Assembly: GCA_022711435.1 (NCBI GenBank)
Contig: JAKLFB010000023.1
Location: 1-64,000 of the forward strand
Length of the DNA stretch: 64,000 nt
Reading direction: 5' to 3'
From: Verrucomicrobiota bacterium
GTDB lineage: Bacteria > Verrucomicrobiota > Verrucomicrobiia > Limisphaerales > UBA1319
Shown here: in pieces, positions 1 to 9,591 of the stretch
Layout: each line of letters opens with the position of its first letter
Numbering within the stretch: the stretch's first letter is position 1
Notes under the pieces: generated by a model
Told to the model about the DNA's origin: nothing
The model's database searches: none
Seen by the model: only the letters and a program-made list of their open reading frames with translations
Position numbers and translations under genes: made by a program

Positions 1-2
1 AC

Positions 3-131
3 GGGCTGTATGGGGAGTATCGGGATCGGTTTGGGCCGAGGCGGCGGAGCGGGGCGCGGCCGATGCGGGGAGTGGAGGCGCTGGGGGATCTGGCGACGAT
101 GAGGGATCTGCGGGTGGATGCCGTGGGATGA
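3..131 (+). CDS. 3' end of an unidentified protein (5' truncated by window)
   Basis: The frame starting at base 3 is open from the window edge to a TGA at 129-131 and encodes 42 residues. The composition (GLYGEYRDRFGP early, LATMRDLRVDAVG at the end) looks like a real protein C-terminus, while the other two forward frames give low-complexity Gly/Arg strings. No family can be named from so short a piece. It converges on the radical SAM gene that ends at 271, across a 139-base gap in which I see nothing distinctive. Confidence 0.35.
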   Translation, partial: GLYGEYRDRFGPRRRSGARPMRGVEALGDLATMRDLRVDAVG

Positions 132-270
132 GATCGGCTCGTGCGACTCTGGTGCCCTGAGGGCGAGCAGGCTTGCGCCGTCGGGGAGTCTGATGCGCAT
201 TCCATCGAGCCGGGGCTGTGCGAGGCGCCGAGGAGTGGAGGCGTGCAGGAAGTTCAGGCGGAGCTGGAAG

Positions 271-1554
271 CTACCCGATCCTGATCCTGCGATGGAGGGC
301 TTGCCAAGCCAGGATGAAGATGCGGGGGTGGCGGAGGAACAAAGGGAGCCATTTGATGATCTGCGCGGGGGCACGCTTTTTGAAGAAGGGGTAAAGGTTT
401 TCGTAGGTTTTCTGGACGCCTCTCTCGAGCTCCTGGGCCGTCATTCGGGCCGGTTTGAAGACCGCATTGGCCCATCCGTATTTCTCGCGATCGAGGGATA
501 GCAGGCGCCCGTCGCGTTTCAGCTGGTCGTAGATGGGGGTGCCGGGGTAGGGCGTCAGGATGTAGAGCAGGGCATCCTCGATGTCCATCTTCCTGATTGC
601 GGCCTCGGCGGCTTCGAAGATGCGCGCGTCCTCGCTGTCGAAACCAAAGATGAAGAAGCCTTGGACCAGGATGCCGTGCTGGTGAAAGCGCCGCACGACC
701 TCCTGGTAATGCTCGACCTTGTTCTGGACCACGCCCGCCCGGCGCAACGAGTCGGGGTGCACGGTCTGAAATCCGACCTGGACGAAGAAGCAACCGGACC
801 GGCGCATAGCCTCGAGCAGGCGAGTATTGCGGGTGATGGTCGTGGGCGCCTGGACCGACCACGCCTTTTTGAGCGGGGCGATCTTGTTGCAGAGCGCGAT
901 GGCGTATTCCTCGTCGACGAACAGGTTGTCGTCGACGAAGAAGATGATCTTCTGGGGCATGCCCTGGATCTCTTGATACACCTTGTCGATCGATCGGCGG
1001 CGGTGCTGGTGCCAGGGGACGCTGGGGAGGTAACAGAACTTGCAGGAATGGTTGCAGCCGCGGGTGGCCTGGACCATGCCGACGAGGGGATCGGAGCGCA
1101 TGAGGTCGCGGCGCGGGACGGGCACATCATCCATGTCGGTGGGCCGGTCCTGCCGGTATATTTTTTGCAGCCGGCGGGCGGCGGCATCCTCGATCAGCCG
1201 GGGCCAGGCGTATTCGGCCTCGCCGATGACGATGGCGTCGGCGTGCTGCAGGCATTCTTCCGGCATCAGGCAGGCGTGGACTCCCCCGATCACGACAGGT
1301 ACACGCTTATTCCGGAATGCGTCCGCGATGTCGAAGGCCCTGTGGGACGTGAAGGATGTGGCGGTGATGCCGACGAGGTCGAAGTCCTGATCGAAAGGGA
1401 TCTCATCGCGGTCATTGTCAATCAGGCGGACGTTGTGGCCTGGGGAGAGCGCGGCCAGGATGCCGAGGTGCAGGGGCTCGAAAGTGACTTGAGTCAGGAA
1501 GCGGTAGACTCCGTCCTTGACGAACCATTTAGGTTTAACCAGCAGGATCCTCAT
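271..1554 (-). CDS. B12-binding-domain radical SAM protein
   Basis: This 427-residue protein has an N-terminal Rossmann-like region typical of cobalamin-binding radical SAM proteins (residues 1-135, with VGITATSFTSH and VIGGVHA). A radical SAM core follows, with the cluster motif C-X3-C-X2-C at C167, C171 and C174 in RGCNHSCKFC. Such enzymes use a 4Fe-4S cluster and S-adenosylmethionine, often for methylation or rearrangement of lipids or natural products. The substrate cannot be read here. I see no DXHXXG motif, so cobalamin binding may be base-off or lost. The start at 1554 was chosen because MRILLVKPKW is a normal family opening and lies one base after the stop of the upstream radical SAM gene; upstream codons in frame are low complexity. 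The two genes are almost certainly co-transcribed. Confidence 0.85.
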   Translation of the reverse strand: MRILLVKPKWFVKDGVYRFLTQVTFEPLHLGILAALSPGHNVRLIDNDRDEIPFDQDFDLVGITATSFTSHRAFDIADAFRNKRVPVVIGGVHACLMPEECLQHADAIVIGEAEYAWPRLIEDAAARRLQKIYRQDRPTDMDDVPVPRRDLMRSDPLVGMVQATRGCNHSCKFCYLPSVPWHQHRRRSIDKVYQEIQGMPQKIIFFVDDNLFVDEEYAIALCNKIAPLKKAWSVQAPTTITRNTRLLEAMRRSGCFFVQVGFQTVHPDSLRRAGVVQNKVEHYQEVVRRFHQHGILVQGFFIFGFDSEDARIFEAAEAAIRKMDIEDALLYILTPYPGTPIYDQLKRDGRLLSLDREKYGWANAVFKPARMTAQELERGVQKTYENLYPFFKKRAPAQIIKWLPLFLRHPRIFILAWQALHRRIRIG

Positions 1555-1555
1555 C

Positions 1556-2755
1556 CTAGAGGTTTCCCAGGAAGGCGTTGAGCCTGGCCTTGAGATTGAG
1601 GAGCGTGACGCCCAACCGGCCTCGGGCGCCGAAGATGTCGTTCCATGGCTGGTTCTGGACCAGGTGGTTGAGGAAGACGCGGGTGTTGGCGGTCTGGAGC
1701 TCCTCGTGCGGGCTGCGCGTGTCGATGCTGTCGGGCTGGAAGAAGCAGGATGGATCCTCGGCGAGGTGGTCGCCGGTGTGGTAATAGGCGAGGGATCGGC
1801 ATCCGCGGCAGGAGTTGCCATAACGGCAGCGGCCGCACTTGCCTTTCACGGGTCGTTCGGTGCGCAGGTGGCGGAGGATATCGGACTGGGCGAAGATTTT
1901 GGACAAGGGCTGCTGGCGGACATTGCCGCAGCGGACGGGGCTATCAAGAAGGTGGACGCAGGGCGCGACATCGCCTTCGGCGTTGATGCCGATAAAGGAG
2001 CGGCCGGCCTGGCATCCGAGGTTGCCGAGGGTGAGATCGCGTCCGCCCAGCCTCAGATGAGTGGCGTCGGGCGCTGCGAAGAATGGAGCGTAGCTGACAT
2101 AGCTGAGCGGATTGTCTCGCAAGGCGGGGAAGATGTGCTGCTCCATATCCTGCCGGTCGAAACAGAGATGGCGGGCGGAGGCGGCGGCGCCGCGGGGGAC
2201 AAACGGCGAGCGCAGCACGGGGATCTTCCTCGCATGGAGCCACCGCATAGTGTCGGGAAGCGATTGGAGGTTTTGTTTGGAGACCGTGACCAGGACGAAA
2301 TAGGGGACCTTGTGTTCGTCACAGATCCTCAGGAGGCGGTCGAGGGCTTCGCGGCCGCCGGAGCGGCATTTGCTCTGGATATCCGGGTCTACGGAATCGA
2401 GGGAAAAGCCCATGGTCAGCCGGCGATGGGCGGCATCTTTGAGCTGCTTGAGCCTGGCGGAATCGAGGCCGCTGCCGCTGGTGTTGACGAACGTATAAAG
2501 GCCGTTCCGGGCATTGTGCTCGATGAGCTCGAGGTGGTCGGGCCTTTGCAGGATCTCGCCGCCCGAGAAAGAGACCGCGCCCTTTGGGCAAATGGACTTG
2601 AGCTCATCGAGCACGAGCCGTTTGGCTTCCTCGGTGGAAAGCTCCGGTTGGTCCGGAGGGGTGGCCCGCTGGGTCATGCAGTGGGGGCAGCCCTGATCGC
2701 ATCGCCGGGTGGTTTCAAAGTAGCAGAGGAAGAAGCGAGGGATTTTCATCAACAT
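1556..2755 (-). CDS. Radical SAM/SPASM domain protein
   Basis: A 399-residue radical SAM enzyme. The cluster motif is near the N-terminus (C19, C23, C26 in RRCDQGCPHC), followed by the glycine motif SFSGGE. A cysteine-rich C-terminal SPASM-like region around residues 255-335 (GCQAGRSF, CVHLLDSPVRCGN, CGRCRYGNSCRGCRS) would carry auxiliary iron-sulfur clusters. SPASM enzymes commonly modify peptides or mature other proteins, but no small precursor peptide was recognised nearby. A second in-frame ATG two codons downstream (2749) is equally possible. It is translationally adjacent to the B12-type radical SAM gene (one-base gap), so the two probably act in one modification or biosynthetic pathway. 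Confidence 0.85.
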   Translation of the reverse strand: MLMKIPRFFLCYFETTRRCDQGCPHCMTQRATPPDQPELSTEEAKRLVLDELKSICPKGAVSFSGGEILQRPDHLELIEHNARNGLYTFVNTSGSGLDSARLKQLKDAAHRRLTMGFSLDSVDPDIQSKCRSGGREALDRLLRICDEHKVPYFVLVTVSKQNLQSLPDTMRWLHARKIPVLRSPFVPRGAAASARHLCFDRQDMEQHIFPALRDNPLSYVSYAPFFAAPDATHLRLGGRDLTLGNLGCQAGRSFIGINAEGDVAPCVHLLDSPVRCGNVRQQPLSKIFAQSDILRHLRTERPVKGKCGRCRYGNSCRGCRSLAYYHTGDHLAEDPSCFFQPDSIDTRSPHEELQTANTRVFLNHLVQNQPWNDIFGARGRLGVTLLNLKARLNAFLGNL

Positions 2756-3042
2756 TCCCGGCGGCAGGGGCGGAGAAGCGAAGGTGACACGCCGCCTGAC
2801 CGCCCGGTAAGAATGGCCGGGGCGGGCGCGTGCGAACGGCCTGGCCTGAGGATCTGGCGTAATGCGAGTCTGAGCACAATGTCACGCAGAATGGCGGTCG
2901 AAAAATCAAACGCCCTGGTGCAATAAACTGATTTCGAGAATGTTGGTCAAGCCGGATCAACCAAGCGATCACGTGAGCGGGGTGGTGGGTCAGGGCGTGG
3001 CGGCCCGATGGGGTTGCTCGGCGGGCGGGCTGTGGTTTCCGG
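2756..3042. other. Intergenic gap upstream of the radical SAM pair
   Basis: These 287 bases separate the protease gene stop from the radical SAM/SPASM start, both on the minus strand. Reading frames here are low-complexity and look like shadows. The promoter for the radical SAM pair presumably lies here, but no convincing -35/-10 pair or repeat was seen. Confidence 0.4.
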
Positions 3043-4146
3043 CTAACGCGAGCCGGGGGTGAACGCCTGGTATCGCAGAACGACCTGGCTGCCATCAGTT
3101 GTTGCGCCGATGATTTGAACCGTCTGACAGGCGCTCAGCCGATAAAAGGCGGCGGGGCCCGACATGGGGATGCGGATGGTCTGGGCGGCCTCGTCGACCG
3201 TGGTATCGGAAGCCGGTTGGTAGGGTCCTTGGACGGCGGAGGACGCCCAGAGCGCAGGGGGCGGATCGCGTCCCTGGTGGGCGGCGATGACGGCTTGAAG
3301 CCAGACCAGGCGGCTGGCGACTTGTGTGGCGTAGATGGCGGACGGTTTTGGCGCGGGGGAGCAGTCCATCCACTCCCATGTGTTATCGGCGGCCCGCTGA
3401 TAGAGGCCGCCGCGGTCGAAAAGGGCGCCGTGGAAGGCCGGGCCGGAGCTGGAGTAGCTGAAAGGGCCATCGACGGCGTAGTTGATGCCGGCAAGCTGCC
3501 ACCGATCGCCGTTGCGGATGAACAAGCCGCTGCCCGAATCGCCTCCCGCCAGGCAGGCTTCGTCCGGCAGTCCGTCCTGGTCGAACGCGGCCACGAGCAG
3601 CTTGCCGATCCCATTCTGGCTATCCACGATTTCAGTGATTGTGTTTTTGCCCCACCGGAGGCGGCCGTCAGGGCTGCCCCAGAGCCAGCCTTTCAGGATT
3701 GGCCCGGCCTCGTTGGTGCAGGTGACCTCCGCCCCTCGGATTGAGCCGCGGCCCAGGAGAACGCAATCGCAGCCGACTTCGCCGGGGCCATCGTAGAGAG
3801 GTGCGACGGTAGGAAAGGATCCGCACACCTGCCACACAACCAGGTCCGTCTCAGCGTCCGGGTATGAAGCCACAGCGGGATATGGAACGTCCTGGAACAG
3901 GAACGGGTCTCCGACCGTGCCGCCGATGTGTTTAGCGGTCAGGAACAAGTTGGATGCGATGGGTGTGCCGGTGAAATAGCCCCAGCGCCCCTGCCACTGC
4001 CAGCCGCTGTCGGCCGAGTCGCCTCCGGGCGGTGTGGTGTGGTAGTCCGGGTCCGCCGTCGAGTAGAACACGATTGGGCGGAGGCTTGGGGGTGCAGCAA
4101 GCAAGAGGAGGATCGACAGGCAAGGAATCCAGGAGCGGGTGCGCAT
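3043..4146 (-). CDS. Secreted trypsin-like (S1-type) serine protease
   Basis: A 367-residue exported protein. The start at 4146 gives a good signal peptide (MRTRS, then a Leu-rich core through about residue 20); a longer in-frame version would bury it. The chymotrypsin-fold triad can be placed as H73 in LTAKHIGG, D101 in AETDLVVWQV and S204 in AGGDSGSGLF, with spacing normal for family S1. The last 90 residues (from about 280) look like a separate beta-rich tail ending QVVLRYQAFTPGSR, resembling C-terminal modules of verrucomicrobial exported proteins. It is the last gene of the leftward block that begins at 11430, 49 bases after the sulfatase. The substrate is unknown. Confidence 0.75.
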   Translation of the reverse strand: MRTRSWIPCLSILLLLAAPPSLRPIVFYSTADPDYHTTPPGGDSADSGWQWQGRWGYFTGTPIASNLFLTAKHIGGTVGDPFLFQDVPYPAVASYPDAETDLVVWQVCGSFPTVAPLYDGPGEVGCDCVLLGRGSIRGAEVTCTNEAGPILKGWLWGSPDGRLRWGKNTITEIVDSQNGIGKLLVAAFDQDGLPDEACLAGGDSGSGLFIRNGDRWQLAGINYAVDGPFSYSSSGPAFHGALFDRGGLYQRAADNTWEWMDCSPAPKPSAIYATQVASRLVWLQAVIAAHQGRDPPPALWASSAVQGPYQPASDTTVDEAAQTIRIPMSGPAAFYRLSACQTVQIIGATTDGSQVVLRYQAFTPGSR

Positions 4147-4195
4147 GTCGCGGGCTCCTGGTTTTGTCAGAATCGAGCCATTTTGCCGCATACCG

Positions 4196-5626
4196 TCAGG
4201 TCTTGGACACCGCCTGATTGGACGGGGGCGCCTGGCGTTTTTGCATTGGCGGGGGCGGGGACCAATGGCTTGGCAGCGGATGCTCGATTTTCAGCGGGTA
4301 TTTATCTCCGGAGGCGGCCATTTCGATTTCGAGAAGCGCGCTGAGCCGGGCCACCTGGGCGGCGTGTTCAGGCTGGGCGGCGAGATTGTGGAGCTCGTGC
4401 GGGTCGGCGGCGAGATCGAAGAGCTGCGTCCTGTCGACGAGCGGATAACGGATGAGCTTCCAGCGGTCGTCGCGGATGGACCGCATGCAATCGCGGTAGC
4501 CGGTATAGAGCACGTCGCGGACCTTGGCGATCCTGCCTTCGATGACGGGGCGGAGCGACTTTCCTTCGACACCTTCGGGCAGTGGGGCGCCCGCGAAGTC
4601 GGAGAACGTCGGGAAGAGGTCCATGAGATAGACGAGGGCGCGGCTTTTGCCATTTGGGATGCCCGGCCCGGCGAAGACCAGGGGGACGTGCATGCCGCCG
4701 AACTCGTAGAGGTTCTGTTTTCCGAAAAGGCCATGGTCGCCCAACGAGAGACCGTTATCGCCGCTGAAGACGATGAGCGTGTTGTCCCATTGGCCGCAGG
4801 CCTGGAGGGCCTCGAAGATGCGTCCAACGTGGAAGTCGAGACCGGTGATGCATGCGTAGTAGTCGGCGAGCTGCCGGCGGGTGTCCTCCGGCGTGCGGGG
4901 CCACGGAGCCAACTGCTCGTCGCGGACGGTCATCTCCCCGTTATCCCAGGGGTGGAGGGGCAGAAAGGCGGGTGAGAGCGGCAGGGTTGCGGGATCGTAA
5001 AGCCGATGGAACTGGGGCTCGGCTTCACGGGGATCGTGCGGCACCGGCGGCGCCAGGTAGATGTAGAAGGGGCGCGTTTCCCGGCTCGCCGCGCGCGACC
5101 GGATGAACTCGATAGTGCGGTCAGCGAGCCGCCGGCTGGAACCGGCGCGCGTGCCGGCTTTTCCATCCTCGATGAGGCTGGTTTCGAACGCCCGGATGCC
5201 GGGCGGGAAGGCATTGCCGCTTTTGCCGATGTGCCAGGTCTGATAGCCGGCTGCGGCCATCACACGGGGCAGGAACGTGGCGGGATCGGCGGCGTTGGGC
5301 AGCGGATCGGCGGCCTTGGGGATGCGCATCCAAGAGCGGCCGGTGAGCATCATCGTGCGGCTGGGGGTGCAGACAGCGCCGACCATCGAGCCCATGGTGT
5401 AGCAGCAGGTGAAGGTCATGCCCCGTTCGACGAGGGTGTCGAGATGGGGTGTCCGCAGCGCGTCGGTTCCCAGGGCGTGCAATCCTTCGGCGCGATGGTC
5501 GTCGGCGTGGATGTGCAGGATGTTGGGTTTGGGGGCGGCGGCGGCGATTGCCGAACAGAGGAGGGTGCAAAGGACCAGGGCAGATGCGGCTTGGGTCCGG
5601 GCCACCCGCGGTGGACGCCGGCCCAT
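4196..5626 (-). CDS. Sulfatase (formylglycine-dependent arylsulfatase family)
   Basis: The protein is 476 residues from the start at 5626, chosen because MGRRPPRVARTQ followed by a hydrophobic stretch to AIAAAAPKP is a good signal peptide; an in-frame ATG at 5662 would add 12 residues. The sulfatase signature C-T-P-S-R (C86) supplies the cysteine oxidised to formylglycine. Metal-binding residues are visible in HIHADDHR and FSGDNGLSLGDHG. It should hydrolyse sulfate esters, probably of sulfated polysaccharides, in the periplasm or outside the cell. It lies 12-48 bases after the pseudopilin gene and in line with LamG and BNR genes, consistent with a polysaccharide-degradation role (inference). 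The activating formylglycine enzyme is not in this window. Confidence 0.88.
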   Translation of the reverse strand: MGRRPPRVARTQAASALVLCTLLCSAIAAAAPKPNILHIHADDHRAEGLHALGTDALRTPHLDTLVERGMTFTCCYTMGSMVGAVCTPSRTMMLTGRSWMRIPKAADPLPNAADPATFLPRVMAAAGYQTWHIGKSGNAFPPGIRAFETSLIEDGKAGTRAGSSRRLADRTIEFIRSRAASRETRPFYIYLAPPVPHDPREAEPQFHRLYDPATLPLSPAFLPLHPWDNGEMTVRDEQLAPWPRTPEDTRRQLADYYACITGLDFHVGRIFEALQACGQWDNTLIVFSGDNGLSLGDHGLFGKQNLYEFGGMHVPLVFAGPGIPNGKSRALVYLMDLFPTFSDFAGAPLPEGVEGKSLRPVIEGRIAKVRDVLYTGYRDCMRSIRDDRWKLIRYPLVDRTQLFDLAADPHELHNLAAQPEHAAQVARLSALLEIEMAASGDKYPLKIEHPLPSHWSPPPPMQKRQAPPSNQAVSKT

Positions 5627-5674
5627 GCGGTGCGAGCAAGATCTCGGGTGCGAGGCGGCCATGGCGCTCGAGAA

Positions 5675-6502
5675 TCAGGGCCTGAACCGAAGCGAGTTCT
5701 GGACGGCGAGGGTGCCGATGATGCCGGTGAAATCCTTGGGGTCCTGGTAGAAATAGGCGACCCGGCCGCCGGTCCACGAGGGGCTCCAGCTATGAAAGAA
5801 GGACATGTCCGACGTCCGGATCCAGCGCGCAGAGCCGTCGACAAAGACCTGGTTGCCGCCAGACGGGACGGCGGAGCTGGATCGCCGATGGGGCGGGACG
5901 CCGGAGAAGATGTCCCGATCGTCGGTCCCCCATGCTCCGCCGATCTTCATGACGGTATCAGCGGCGAGCGTCCAGTGCGGGGGAGAGGCTGAGAGCTTGA
6001 CGGGGCTGTAGGATTTGCCCATGCCGGAGGAGAAAGCGGGGTTCATCCAATTGGTGATGCCGCCGAAGTATTGATAGCCGATGACCCACTGGTTGTAGGG
6101 ATCGGCCTCGAACACGGGGTAGCGTGGGGGGCGGGACGGGCAGTTCCAGACGCTGGAGGTGTAATTGGAGCCGACGACCAGGCCGACGGTGCGGGCGGCG
6201 CTGGCTTCGGGGGGATTGAGCGCGACTTGGACCTGACCGTTGCGGGCCTCGACGACGCGCTCGAGGTTTTCGCTGGCGTAGATGGTCATGCCGACGGCGA
6301 TCTGGCGCATGTTATTGAGACAGCCGGTGCGTTTGGCTTTTTCTTTCGCCGAGGCCAACGCGGGCAGGAGCATGCCGGCCAGGATGGCGATGATGGCGAT
6401 GACCACCAGCAGCTCGATCAGGGTGAACGCGCATGTTAGCCTGGCGCGGCCTGTCCGATGTGGCCCGGGAGCGGCATGCCCGAACGGCTTTTTGCTGTTC
6501 AT
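5675..6502 (-). CDS. Pseudopilin-like protein with prepilin N-terminal methylation motif
   Basis: A 275-residue protein whose start at 6502 is set by MNSKKPFGH, followed by the class III-type prepilin segment AFTLIELLVVIAIIAILAGM (about residues 30-49). That segment includes the conserved Glu five residues after the cleavage site. The rest is a soluble domain with a DG-containing tail (GGNQVFVDGSARWI) related to the H-X9-DG domain that is greatly expanded in Planctomycetes and Verrucomicrobia; the conserved His is not clear here. Prepilin peptidase processing and inner-membrane insertion are expected. It follows the giant LamG gene by 40 bases and precedes the sulfatase, so co-expression is likely. 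Confidence 0.85.
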   Translation of the reverse strand: MNSKKPFGHAAPGPHRTGRARLTCAFTLIELLVVIAIIAILAGMLLPALASAKEKAKRTGCLNNMRQIAVGMTIYASENLERVVEARNGQVQVALNPPEASAARTVGLVVGSNYTSSVWNCPSRPPRYPVFEADPYNQWVIGYQYFGGITNWMNPAFSSGMGKSYSPVKLSASPPHWTLAADTVMKIGGAWGTDDRDIFSGVPPHRRSSSAVPSGGNQVFVDGSARWIRTSDMSFFHSWSPSWTGGRVAYFYQDPKDFTGIIGTLAVQNSLRFRP

Positions 6503-6542
6503 GGACTGGATCGATGCGAACGATGCGCGTTGTTTGGTGCGA

Positions 6543-9452
6543 TCACTGGCTTTTGGCCCGGAAGAAGACGTTACTGGGCGTGATCGGGACCTCGAACAGG
6601 ACCAGAGGGCCGTTCGTGGAAATCGTTGAAGCGCCGGCCGCGGCGCCCCAGGATCCCGGGGCGAGGGTGTAGCTTTGCTCCAATTCGATCGGCTGGCCGG
6701 GATAATCGCCCAGGACACGCAGCCGCAGCAACGATTCCTGCGACTCGAATCGCTCGATCCGAGTGCCGGCGGGGCGCGCGACCAGCCGAATCGCATTGAT
6801 GAAGACGCCAATGTCCGCATTGCCGGCCGCGTTCACGCTGGCGGCGTTTCTTCGGCCTTCGAACCGGAGCTTGCCGGACGCGGACGAGGTCACGACCCCG
6901 CCGAACGTATATGCATAATCGCTGGCGGGGAGATTGGTGGCATAGAACGTGTAGGCGTCCGCGACGGCTACAGGCGATCCGGAGGCGGTTTCGGTCCAGT
7001 TGGCGACGCGCATGCCGGTGCTGGCGGGATCGTAGGACCAGATTGTGACGCCGTAGGGCGTGTTGGGCGAGAGGCGTTCGATCAGGACGCTGAGCCCGTT
7101 GTTCTCGACGGCGCTGCTGGCGAAGACGAAATCGTCGTAGATAGGCGCCTGGGTCAGCTCGGGCGGTTGATTGGTGACGTAGGGATCTGCGATGCGGTGG
7201 CGCGAGGCGAGGCTGATGGCGCCGATGGGTGCCAGGGTGACACCGACGCCGCCGTAGTTTGTGCCGTTCATGGCGAGGGTGAACTCCTGGAAGCCAGGCT
7301 GGACGTTGGGAGATCCAGCGAGGCCGATATCGATCTTGAGAACCTCGCCGGCAGTGGCGGGGGTGTAGGGGGCGAGCTCGAGCCGGACCACGCTGCTGGT
7401 GATGGATCCGCCCGAATTGGTGATGACGACCGAGTAGGCTCCATTGTCCGGGAGCTGGGCGTTGGCAAGGACGAGCGTGTCGGTGATGGCAGAGGGATTG
7501 GCGGCGGCGGGGATCGGGGCATCATCCTTCCACCACTGGTAATGGAGGGGCAAGGTCCCGTTGGCGATGACGCTGAGGGCGATGGTGTCGCCGGTGAAGA
7601 CGTTGTTGGTGCGGTCCGCGGGCTGCGTCTGGATCGTGGGCGGGATCGCGCTGATGGGGAGAGGGACCCCCTGGGAATAGACTTCCTGAATCTCGGTCCA
7701 GGAGAGCGGCCGGTTCCAGGCGGCGACCTCGTCGATGTTGCCGAAGAAGAAGAAATCGGGGGCGGTGCGGAGGACGGCGCCGACGGACGTGATGCTGACG
7801 GTTGTGGGGCCGCGGGTGTAAGCGAAGTCAGTCTCGTCGAGGATGCCATCGATGTAGAGCCGGGCGTCGCCATTGGCATCGGTCCACACCAGATGATGCC
7901 ACGCGTTGTCGAACACGGGCCGGGCCGAGTTGCGGGCGTTCACGACAGCGTTGGCGTCGGTGCGGATATAGACCCTGGCCGAGGGGCTCGATCCGGCGTT
8001 GTCCGTGCCCAGGGTGAAAATGGGAGTGTTATTGGTCGGGGAACCTTCGGAGAAGATGCGCCGGTCGTTCTGGGCTGCGTAGTCAGCCTGGACCCACATC
8101 GAGATCGAGTAATTGGTGTGGCTGTAAATGGCAGTGCCATTAGTGCGGTAGGCGTATCGATCCACGAAATTGAAGGCCAATGCATTGCCGCTGTAGCCGG
8201 GGACCACGTCGGTGGGATCCAGGAAGCCCATCAGGACAAAGTCCGTGTGGCTGTAGAGGTCGGGCGAGAGGAAGTTGGTTTCCACGAGGTTGATCTCGTT
8301 CAGGGGCCAATAGCTGACGAGGCCGGTGCGGAGGTCGGGGGCGGGATCGGCCACGACGGTGAGGCGGGCTTCGGGGCTGAGAGTGGCGCCGACGGAATTG
8401 GAGACGGCCACCGAATACCGGTCGCCGGATTCAGTGGGCGTGAGGTGGGGCGTCTGGTAGGTGCGGGCCGTGGCTTCGGGGATCGGATCGCCGTTCTTGA
8501 ACCACTGGTAAGTGAACAGGTGGTAAGGGCGGTTGGCGTAAGCCAGGACGGAAAACCGGGCCCAGTCCTGATTCTGCCGGGTGGTGTCGGCGGGCAGGGC
8601 GTAAAGAGATGGCGGGCGCGGCGCGATGGGCGTGGGGATGCCGGTGGTCCGGACCACATCGATCTCGGCCTGCGACAGGGCCCGCTCCCAGATAGCGACG
8701 TCGTCGATCTGGCCGTTGAAGATGGCGCCGGTCGAGATGGCCGCGCGCACCAGGGTCCCGATGGCGGTGGACGAGAACGTGAACGTCCCGCTTCGGGTGT
8801 AGCGGAAGTTGGCTGCGTCGCGCTGTCCATCGACGTAAAGCCGCGCATCGCCGTTGTCGTCGACCCAGGCGATATGGTGCCAAGTGTCGTCAAAGACGAT
8901 GTTGCTGCTGGCGATGTGATTGAGGAGGGCGCTGTTGCCGTCGGTCCGGATGATGACGTCGAGCTTGGCATTGTTGGCGGCGGCCTGGCCCGTCTGGAGG
9001 ATGAAGAGAGGTGCGTTGGCCTCGACGCTGCCTTCGGCGAAGAGGTATTTGGCGGTCTGGTTTGTGCCTTTGACCCACATGCAGACCGTGTAGGTGCCCG
9101 CCTGATAGATGGGCAGGCCGGCATCGGCGAACGCGTCGCTGGCGTGGAGGTTTGTCAGGTAGGTGTTGGGGCCCACGAATGTCAGCGCGTTTCCGACCTT
9201 GCCTGGGCTGACAGCAGGATCGCCGACAACGGTCATGGTATTCATGAAACCAACGTCAGCCGTGGTCCCGCCATCGACTGCGTCCAGGGGCCAATAGGAA
9301 ACGAGGCCGTCCCGGACGTCGGCCGCGCGCAACACGAAGCAGGCCAGGAGGATGGCGCTGGCGGAGAGCAATCGCCGAACCAAAGCGTACGACGAAATGC
9401 CATCGGTCGCATATGATTTCATAGCTTCAATCGTTGGAATTTGAATCATCAT
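6543..9452 (-). CDS. Giant exported LamG/Ig-like repeat protein
   Basis: The 969-residue product has a signal-like hydrophobic segment (about residues 25-42). Two similar cassettes follow: a LamG/concanavalin-like domain (about 45-265 and 375-590, each with DGLVSYWPLD or TGLVSYWPLN and WHH motifs) and then an Ig-like domain (about 275-365 and 600-690). A beta-rich region near 700-890 resembles a malectin or carbohydrate-binding module, and the tail ends SNVFFRAKSQ, a sorting-like ending common in these bacteria. Two ATGs in tandem (9450 and 9447) follow a GGAG. It is probably a surface or secreted glycan-binding protein and starts the group with the pseudopilin and sulfatase. No catalytic residues can be assigned. 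Confidence 0.8.
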   Translation of the reverse strand: MMIQIPTIEAMKSYATDGISSYALVRRLLSASAILLACFVLRAADVRDGLVSYWPLDAVDGGTTADVGFMNTMTVVGDPAVSPGKVGNALTFVGPNTYLTNLHASDAFADAGLPIYQAGTYTVCMWVKGTNQTAKYLFAEGSVEANAPLFILQTGQAAANNAKLDVIIRTDGNSALLNHIASSNIVFDDTWHHIAWVDDNGDARLYVDGQRDAANFRYTRSGTFTFSSTAIGTLVRAAISTGAIFNGQIDDVAIWERALSQAEIDVVRTTGIPTPIAPRPPSLYALPADTTRQNQDWARFSVLAYANRPYHLFTYQWFKNGDPIPEATARTYQTPHLTPTESGDRYSVAVSNSVGATLSPEARLTVVADPAPDLRTGLVSYWPLNEINLVETNFLSPDLYSHTDFVLMGFLDPTDVVPGYSGNALAFNFVDRYAYRTNGTAIYSHTNYSISMWVQADYAAQNDRRIFSEGSPTNNTPIFTLGTDNAGSSPSARVYIRTDANAVVNARNSARPVFDNAWHHLVWTDANGDARLYIDGILDETDFAYTRGPTTVSITSVGAVLRTAPDFFFFGNIDEVAAWNRPLSWTEIQEVYSQGVPLPISAIPPTIQTQPADRTNNVFTGDTIALSVIANGTLPLHYQWWKDDAPIPAAANPSAITDTLVLANAQLPDNGAYSVVITNSGGSITSSVVRLELAPYTPATAGEVLKIDIGLAGSPNVQPGFQEFTLAMNGTNYGGVGVTLAPIGAISLASRHRIADPYVTNQPPELTQAPIYDDFVFASSAVENNGLSVLIERLSPNTPYGVTIWSYDPASTGMRVANWTETASGSPVAVADAYTFYATNLPASDYAYTFGGVVTSSASGKLRFEGRRNAASVNAAGNADIGVFINAIRLVARPAGTRIERFESQESLLRLRVLGDYPGQPIELEQSYTLAPGSWGAAAGASTISTNGPLVLFEVPITPSNVFFRAKSQ

Positions 9453-9591
9453 GCTCCGGGCAGGCAGGCTTGGCGAGCGAAAAAAGGGACGCCCCGAACG
9501 CGTGGGTTCGTGGCGCGGTGCGCTTGGGCCCGTCTGGGATCTTCCCTGTCTTGATGGCAGGCATGTCGATGCGTGCGCCGGGCCGGGGGGC

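Noticed and set aside
1555..1821. 89-residue N-terminal extension of the B12-type radical SAM protein
   Set aside because: The extension is Ser/Thr/Pro-rich shadow of the upstream radical SAM gene; MRILLVKPKW at 1554 is a standard opening.
6675..9416. Plus-strand open frame of about 913 codons opposite the LamG gene
   Set aside because: It is a GC-driven shadow: Gly/Asp/Val-rich with no domain, while the opposite strand encodes clear LamG and Ig repeats and a signal peptide.
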